A stretch of 54,688 nt of DNA, from assembly GCA_009731375.1 (NCBI GenBank), contig BJOX01000208.1:271775-326462 (forward strand), read 5' to 3'. Shown here one piece after another: positions 39,188-54,688 of this stretch. Position 1 is the first letter of the stretch; each line of letters starts with the position of its first letter. This stretch comes from Paulinella micropora. Lineage: Eukaryota > Cercozoa > Imbricatea > Euglyphida. The translations under genes were made by a program, and so were the position numbers. The notes under the pieces were generated by a model. That model had not been told where the DNA came from. It worked only from the letters and a program-made list of their open reading frames with translations, and ran no database searches.

Positions 39188-39873
39188 CACTTGTAACTCA
39201 GGCTGCTAGAAATTCAAATTTTTTTAAACTTTTTTTGTTTAACACTAATAGTTAAAATACATTAAAATCTTTCATTTTCATGCTACTCTCATCAATTTTC
39301 ACAACCTTTAGACTTAATTTGCATGTTTAACGCGCACTTTATTTTGTCATGCGCATACACATAGACAAGAGTAAGTTCAGGTATGAACAATCAATCAAGA
39401 TAAGAAATTCAAAGTTACATTGCGTTTTGTTTATGCTGATTAAAGTAGATTTAATAGATTTTTGAGAATTGGCGAAGATGCTTCCAGGTTAGGTATTGGG
39501 GTAATGGTATAGTCCCACATAAAGTTATTTTTCAAATTATATTTTAATATTACAACGGAAGGAGGATTTTAAACCATTTCTGGTAAACCTCTGTACACCA
39601 CTCGAGTGGATCAAGTTGAAAGTAAGTTAAGCGTTGATATTAAGTTCGCCTAGATCCTATCGAATAATTGACGTTCCCGGCGGCCGCATGGCTGCCAGTT
39701 ACACTAACTAGAACGTGAAAGCACTCATCAAAATACGTCACTCACCGTGGCACCGTACAAATCTCACATTCAGCAAGATGAGGAGCAGGCACTGCCTGCA
39801 TTCGTTTGATCGGTCCATTAATCCTTCACGTTGTATCTTTATTGACCATGATCGTTGAGCGGCTCCTCCTTCC
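39188..39873. other. intergenic; 3' end of the Swi5 gene
   Basis: AT-rich sequence that was continuous with 28563 before the retroelement inserted. No ORF. On the minus strand an AATAAA at 39843-39838, about 31 bases after the Swi5 stop codon, is a likely poly(A) signal. Confidence 0.6.
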
Positions 39874-48267
<8,394 letters not shown>

Positions 48268-48274
48268 TGTGTCC

Positions 48275-48318
<44 letters not shown>

Positions 48319-48633
48319 AACGATGACCATCAACACAACAAACATGACTTTTTGTAGATGACTTTGGTACATATACCTGCCCACCTACCTACCTACCTAC
48401 CTACCTACCTACCTACATACGTACATACATACATAGCCTGGACCTTGTGCAGTTGTGATGACTCCTCATGGTATGCAAGCCCATCCGCCTATCATGAGCA
48501 TCATCATCATCATCAACAACAACAACAACAACAACAACAACAAAACAACAACAATAACAACAACAACGACGACGACGACGAACACGACGACAACACAGAC
48601 AAAACAACAACAACAACAACAACGACGACGACG

Positions 48634-48667
<34 letters not shown>

Positions 48668-49202
48668 CCGACAGCAGCAGCAGCAGCAACAACAAAAACA
48701 ATTTAAGGTATGCATGTATGCATGTATGTATGTATGTATGTATGTATGCATGCATGTATGTATGTATATACGTATGTATGTATGTCTGTAGGTATGTATG
48801 TATGTACGTATGTATGTATGTGTGTATGTATGTATTTATTTATTTATGTATCTATGTATGTACGTATGTGTGTATGTGTGTATGTTATGTATGTATGTAT
48901 GCATGTATGTATGTATGTATGTATGTATGTGTGCATGTATGCATGTATGTATGTATGTATGTAGCATGTATGTATGTTTGTATGTGTGTGTATGTATGCA
49001 TATGTATGTATGTATGTATGACATATGTATGTATGAATATGTATGTATTCATATATGTAAGTATGTATGCATGCACATTTGTGTGATGCAATTCAATACA
49101 TTTGCGCATGATTTGAACATGCTCAGAAACACGTGCAAGAGATGACCCCGTTAAATTTTCGTCGACAGGGAAGACAAATGAATTGGTCGGATTTCTCAGC
49201 TT
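48268..49202. repeat. upstream flank: CT, TACC, CAA and TATG arrays
   Basis: A CT tract at 48280-48316 precedes the Swi5 ATG and ends in CTCCAG, so a 5' UTR intron is possible. Further on are TACC (48385-48415), CAA/CGA (48500-48690) and TATG (48700-49070) arrays. There is no other gene. Confidence 0.85.
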
Positions 49203-49472
49203 TCAAGTAGGGGGAAATAGGTGATGATGTTGCGTTGATGCCAGGCGATATCTTAGCTTCCCCCATGTACTGATCTTGTTGACATGAAACACCACGAGAT
49301 CAATGAATTCAAAAAGAGCGTTGTTTCGTCTTTCTTCAGGCTCCTGAAGTACGAAACGAAAGACTTGTTCGACCGTACTTTCGACTGGCTGGATGTAACG
49401 CTTCTCTCGACCAACACCTACCAACGCAACGAAGGAAACAGTAAAAAGGAAAAGCCACACAAAAAGCACCAT
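49203..49472 (-). CDS. possible exon, unknown protein
   Basis: Both strands are open here. The minus frame has more natural composition: a hydrophobic start, then 'GREKRYIQPVESTVEQVFRF' and 'NNALFEFIDLVVFHVNKIST'. I cannot confirm splice sites or a family. The plus frame at 49284-49574 is the alternative. Confidence 0.25.
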   Translation of the reverse strand: MVLFVWLFLFTVSFVALVGVGREKRYIQPVESTVEQVFRFVLQEPEERRNNALFEFIDLVVFHVNKISTWGKLRYRLASTQHHHLFPPT

Positions 49473-49581
49473 AGCTGCCTTGTAGTATCCAAAACAATTG
49501 TAAACACAAATTCGAACTTCTATGCGAGTACTTATGCGTCTGATCGCGTCCTGGTTTTTCTACCGACGAAGTAGTAACCAT

Positions 49582-50753
49582 CTAGGGAAATGACAGAAAA
49601 GGTAACTTTCAGGCCCAACTCTGTCTTAACAAAGCTGAAAAAGAGTTTATGAGGTAAATAATATGTGTCTGATCACATTTCCTGGGAAAATTCATTTTTG
49701 TGTAGTATGAGGACTGCCTGCTTGCAAGAAAAAAGAACAACATGCTTTTTCTGTTTAAAAAAATCAATAGGAATGCTGATAAAGATAATGCCATTATCTT
49801 CTACTCTCAGCGGCCGTTCCTGATGATTTGTTCTTTGTATTCCCCTTCTTTTTCTTTTCTCCCCCATCTGCAACTCAATTTAATTCATATGAGGAAAATG
49901 ATCGTCCATCTCATTTTCTCATATCATGCATCCTTTTTTCTTGAACGTCTGAGCATGGCATTCAACACAGCAGAAAAATTTCGCGGTGTAGGCTACAGAA
50001 ACAATGCAGTACAGGCGATTAATAATCCCGCAAACACACGCGCACGCAAAGCTACATGCATGCGTTCTTCCACCATAACCATACGCTTGCAACGTGCACA
50101 AGTACTTGCACAAGCATGCATAAACAGACAGACAGACAGACAGATAGACAGACAGGCAGACAGACAGACAGACCTACCTACCTACCTACCTACCTGCCTA
50201 CCTACCTACCTACCTACCTACCCACCTACCTACCTACCTACCTACCTACCTACACACCTACCTACCTACCTACCTACCTGCCTACCAACCTGCCTACCTA
50301 CCTCCTACTACCTACCTACCTACCGACCTACCTACCGACTACCGACCTACCTACCTACCTACCTACCTACCTGCCTACCTACCTACCTACCTACTTACCT
50401 TACCCACCTACCTACACCTACCTACCTAGCTACCTAGCTACCTAGCTACCTAGCTACCTACCTACCCACCTACCTATTCACCCACCCACCTACCCACCTA
50501 TCCATCCATCCATCCATCCATCCATCCATCCATCCATCCATCCATCCATCCATCCATCCATCCATCTATCCATCCATCGTCCATCCATCCATCCATCCAT
50601 CCATCCATCCAATCCATCCATCCATCCATCCATCCATCCATCCATCCCATTCATCCCACCGACCCGTCCGTCCCGTCCGTCCGTCCATCTATCTATCTAT
50701 CTATATCCGTCCCGTCTTTCCCGTCCCGTCCGTACCGTCCGTACCATCCGTCC

Positions 50754-50786
<33 letters not shown>

Positions 50787-50843
50787 CCTACCTACCTACC
50801 TACCTACCTACCTACCTACCTACCTACCTACCTACCTACCTAC

Positions 50844-50892
<49 letters not shown>

Positions 50893-51008
50893 GATCTATC
50901 TATCTATCTATCTATCTCCCTGCCTGCCTGCCTGCCTGTCTGTCTGTCTACCTACCTACCTACCTACCTACCTACCTACCTACCTACCTACCTATCTATC
51001 TATCGATA

Positions 51009-51076
<68 letters not shown>

Positions 51077-51097
51077 CATCCATCCATCCATCCATCC

Positions 51098-51134
<37 letters not shown>

Positions 51135-51359
51135 CCTATCTATCTATCTAATCGATTTATCTATATCTATCTATCTATCTACCTACCTACCTACCTATCT
51201 ATCTATCTATCTCACTTGAGGTTAGCTCTCTACCTATCTATATATCCATCTACTAACCTATAACAGGGCTTCGTAAGTACCTACCTACCTACCTACCTAC
51301 CTACCTACCAACCTACCAACCTACCTACCTACCTACCTATCTAGCTAGGCCAATGACAG
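49582..51359. repeat. intergenic, then long GACA/TACC/CATC/TATC arrays
   Basis: 49582-50130 holds no clear gene. 50131-51240 is a mosaic of tetranucleotide blocks (GACA, TACC, CATC, CCGT, TATC, TGCC). Near 51267-51277 is GGCTTCGTAAG after CTATAACAG, a copy of the acceptor and first bases of the exon at 51360. TACC follows. Confidence 0.85.
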
Positions 51360-51452
51360 GGCCTCGTAAGAAAGATTCAGGCCCAATTAACAAAGTGGCA
51401 AAAGGCATCGTCTTGTTCCCCTGCGTTGTGCTGGGGGGAATGTTCCTCACAG
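51360..51452 (+). CDS. exon A of a plus-strand gene, putative membrane protein
   Basis: After CCAATGACAG the exon reads 'PRKKDSGPINKVAKG' followed by a hydrophobic '[15 protein letters not shown]' and a CACAG|GTTTCA donor (phase 2 in, phase 1 out). Basic residues before a hydrophobic stretch suggest a membrane segment. Its head is copied at 51267-51277. Its tail with the donor is copied at 52541-52587 and 52721-52767 (donor GC there), and in part at 52887-52911. I know no family. It probably belongs with exons at 53432 and 54461, although the phase between A and B does not match directly, so an exon may be missing. Confidence 0.5.
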
Positions 51453-51538
51453 GTTTCATATATATATATATAAATATATATATAGAGAGAGAGAGAGATA
51501 GATAGATAGATAGATAGATAGAGATAGATAGATAGGTC

Positions 51539-51608
<70 letters not shown>
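51453..51608. repeat. TA, GA and GATA arrays
   Basis: Microsatellite that starts at the donor of exon A. Confidence 0.9.
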
Positions 51609-51610
<2 letters not shown>

Positions 51611-52490
51611 TGTTTGGTCTATCAGCTCTGCATATCCGAAGACATAGGCATCCATTCCACCCCGCCGCCAATCGGCGACTGGGTAGCGGGCTGGGAATGG
51701 GCACTAGGCCCCGAATTTGTGCAGTCTGACGGTTCTACGACCCTCCCTGGCTAGAGGGCCGTAGAACCAACCCAGACACGTGTCCGTGATCACGTGCCCC
51801 GCCAAGGCTCGGGCCCGAGGGGTACACCAACCCTCGAGCTTCATCCAAGGCGACCACTTTCGCGGCGGCCGGACTATACCTTAAGATCTCCCTGCTTATG
51901 TGCCTACCCGCACACAGGAAGATCCCACTCCCGTCTAGTCTCTGAACCTTTCCCATTTGTCAGGACACCACTGGGTAGTGGCGACGGAGGACTACCGGGC
52001 CAGCTGCAGCGGTGACATAAGTGGGCCGACGTCGAGAGTAGTGGCCATTTGCCATATCCACTGGTCACTAAACTCACGTCGGAACACCAAGTCAGTCCAA
52101 GGCAGCCAATCAGAGGTAGTCGTACCGAGTAGGAGCCATGCGCGGGGTTGGCCTGACAAGAAGGGACTTGGCTGCGGGTTACCCATTATTCCCTGCGTGG
52201 CCATATCCTTCGAGTTTTTACCATCCGACGAGCGTTACCTCGACTGCTGCACCTTGCGGTTTCCCGCAGGCCGCGGTATCGAAGGCTCTTAGGGCTTTCC
52301 CGAACAGTTTGAGAGTGTATCGAGGGCCGATGAAGGGTAGTCATCAGCCCTGGCCAGTCACGCTGCACCAGCTGCGACTGCAAAAACAGCTGGTGAAGGG
52401 CTGAAGGAGATAGATAGATCGACCCCCAGGCTGTAGGTGCCAGTGGGTCGAGTCCAACTCCGGGATGCAGTTTACCGTCATGCCCAGGAC
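51609..52490. mobile_element. GC-rich island, possible non-LTR element end
   Basis: About 830 bases of GC-rich unique sequence stand between GATA arrays. The left 53 bases (51609-51661) also occur at 45128-45180 inside intron 5, next to a GATA array. The right end is ...GGTGAAGGGCTGAAGGAGATAGATAGATCGACC and then GATA repeats, as for LINE or SINE 3' ends with simple-repeat tails. No long ORF with RT motifs is present. The class is uncertain. Confidence 0.35.
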
Positions 52491-52911
<421 letters not shown>

Positions 52912-52926
52912 GTTCTTAACTCAGAT

Positions 52927-52982
<56 letters not shown>

Positions 52983-53035
52983 GTATCTATCTATCTATCC
53001 ATATATCTATCTATCTATATATCTATCTATCTATA

Positions 53036-53075
<40 letters not shown>

Positions 53076-53123
53076 AATCTATGTATCTATCTATCTATGT
53101 ATCTATCTATGTATCTATCTATG

Positions 53124-53168
<45 letters not shown>

Positions 53169-53196
53169 GTCTATCTATCTAATCTATCTAATCTAT

Positions 53197-53275
<79 letters not shown>

Positions 53276-53280
53276 GATTG

Positions 53281-53351
<71 letters not shown>

Positions 53352-53365
53352 ATCTATCTTATCTT
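52927..53365. repeat. (TATC)n array
   Basis: Long TATC array with TATG and TATA variants, ending just before a pyrimidine-rich acceptor tract at 53380-53431. Confidence 0.95.
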
Positions 53366-53431
53366 ATCTATCTATACTAACGGCTTCCTTTTCTTTCTCT
53401 TCTTCCTTATCCTCCCACTCTCCATTCCTAG

Positions 53432-53590
53432 ATTGCCTTTTTCTTCAACGTCCTTCCTCCTCTTCTTTTTCCAGAACACAGTCTACCCGTGATTCCCATC
53501 CCGGACACATGCACAGTACACAAATTATTGTTTGATGTGAAACTGCGTTCCTTTGCAAGGACTACATTCCTTTGCGACATCTCATCTATC
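53432..53590 (+). CDS. exon B of the plus-strand gene
   Basis: After a good pyrimidine tract and CATTCCTAG the frame reads '[20 protein letters not shown]', then '[19 protein letters not shown]', until it enters a TATC array at about 53585. The start is hydrophobic, the rest mixed. No GT donor is evident at the array border, so the 3' end of the exon is uncertain. Confidence 0.45.
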
Positions 53591-53621
53591 TATCTAATCT
53601 ATCTTATCTTATCTATCTATC

Positions 53622-53658
<37 letters not shown>

Positions 53659-53837
53659 CGTCTATCTATCTATCCATCTATCTATCCATCCATCCATCTA
53701 TCCATCTATCCATCCATCCATCCATCCATCCATTCACCCATCCATCCATCCATCCACCCATCCATCTATCTATCCATCTATTTATTTATCTATCCGTTTG
53801 TGTACAGTTTATTTCTTCACGTATGCTCTCAGAACGG

Positions 53838-53873
<36 letters not shown>

Positions 53874-53942
53874 ATATCTATCTTTATAGTTTATTTCATC
53901 ACGTATGCTCTCAGAACGGCTATCTATCTATCATTCTATCAT

Positions 53943-53979
<37 letters not shown>

Positions 53980-54064
53980 ATATTTTATTTCTTCACGTAT
54001 GCACTCAGAACGGCTATATATCTATCTATCTATATATATATCTATCTATCTATCTATCTATCTC

Positions 54065-54115
<51 letters not shown>

Positions 54116-54174
54116 GTATATCTATCGATCCTTATAGTTTATTTCTTCACGTATGCACTCAGAACGGCTATCTG

Positions 54175-54212
<38 letters not shown>

Positions 54213-54269
54213 ATTCTATCTATCTATCTATCTTTATAGTTTATTTCTTCACGTATGCACTCAGAACGG

Positions 54270-54306
<37 letters not shown>

Positions 54307-54369
54307 CATCTATCTACCTATCTATCCGTTTGTATGCAGTTTATTTCTTCACGTATGCACTCAGAACGG

Positions 54370-54423
<54 letters not shown>

Positions 54424-54424
54424 G
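53591..54424. repeat. TATC/CATC array with six 33-bp cores
   Basis: A core of AGTTTATTTCTTCACG...AGAACGG occurs at about 53806, 53888, 53983, 54136, 54238 and 54338, each preceded by TATAG, ACAG or GCAG and followed by CTATC repeats. It behaves like an acceptor-side unit: AG plus ~30 bases plus array. Confidence 0.85.
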
Positions 54425-54460
54425 GCTTAGCTGGGCATCGGGTTAATACTTTACCCACAG

Positions 54461-54550
54461 ACTTCCTTGATTGACGAAATCAGAAGCTCCTTCTTTCTGA
54501 CATTAGTCGATATCTCATCAGTTGATCTCATCACTTACTCCACGGAGTGA
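54461..54550 (+). CDS. terminal exon C of the plus-strand gene
   Basis: After TTTACCCACAG the phase-0 frame encodes 29 residues starting TSLIDEIRSSFFLTLVDISS and ending in a TGA at 54548-54550. The conserved first 20 codons at 1066-1125 differ by one conservative change. This argues that it is coding sequence and that this 3' end exists in more than one genomic copy. Function unknown. Confidence 0.5.
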   Translation, partial: TSLIDEIRSSFFLTLVDISSVDLITYSTE

Positions 54551-54602
54551 ACCAAGGCCACTTGAGGTGTCACTGACCCTCCCTTGGGCTTGGTTTTTTG
54601 AA

Positions 54603-54688
54603 ATGGGTGCCATCTGTCGACAGACAGAGAATTAGGGGATGGTGTGGGTGTGCTGGGCCCGTGGTGGGGTGCCTTATGTGTGCCTAGC
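54603..54688 (+). repeat. 3' flank copy identical to 665-750
   Basis: 86 bases, same orientation, no difference seen. It follows the terminal exon as 3' UTR or flank and runs off the window. Confidence 0.85.

Noticed and set aside
49586-49650. Diverged copy of exon A (shared TCAGGCCCAA and TAACAAAG words)
   Set aside because: The similarity is limited to short words, with no splice structure around it.

Overview
The window is nuclear DNA from a eukaryote with a repeat-rich genome. The evidence is GT-AG introns of about 45-120 bp with matching codon phases, an LTR retrotransposon with target-site duplication, a tRNA-like SINE, and kilobases of tri-, tetra- and pentanucleotide arrays, with short N gaps from scaffolding. 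I cannot name the species. Polinton-type virus remnants next to tyrosine-recombinase and Ty3-type elements suggest a protist or alga. Most long open frames here are translations of TATC, TATG, TTC or CT repeats and are not genes.

Layout. 1-2.2 kb: TAA and TATC arrays, a micro-exon present three times, and the last exon of an unknown gene. 3.1-3.7 kb and 17.0-17.5 kb: two copies of a dispersed repeat of about 570 bp. 5.3-9.6 kb: a decayed Polinton/PLV-like element with a coiled-coil ORF, a broken integrase, Cys-rich and Lys/Glu-rich ORFs and a tail-fibre-like gene. 9.6-15.7 kb: a 3'-truncated Ty3-type element on the minus strand. 18.1-19.0 kb: a broken tyrosine recombinase. 19.3-20.5 kb: the integrase C-terminal part of another Ty3-type element. 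21.1-22.8 kb: a second, more decayed PLV-like fragment. 23.0-27.6 kb: two divergently transcribed intron-containing genes, one ending in a probable RNase H-fold transposase domain. 28.56-39.19 kb: a nearly complete, young LTR retrotransposon with a TSD.

39.9-48.3 kb (minus) holds what I consider the main find. It is a spliced gene whose C-terminus is a clear Swi5 recombination-mediator domain. I could place nine exons, and every junction outside an assembly gap keeps codon phase. Its introns are microsatellite arrays. In four of them, copies of the 3' end of the preceding exon, with its splice donor, recur 2-7 times. In a fifth, copies of the head of the following exon recur. A second gene on the plus strand at 51.3-54.6 kb and the micro-exon at 0.5-1.4 kb show the same architecture. 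Exon-end duplication inside intronic microsatellites therefore looks like a general habit of this genome.

Many older genes carry one-base frame breaks and single in-frame stops. The young LTR element also has frame breaks, so sequencing or assembly indels cannot be separated from true decay here. Coordinates of splice sites were read by eye and may be off by a base.
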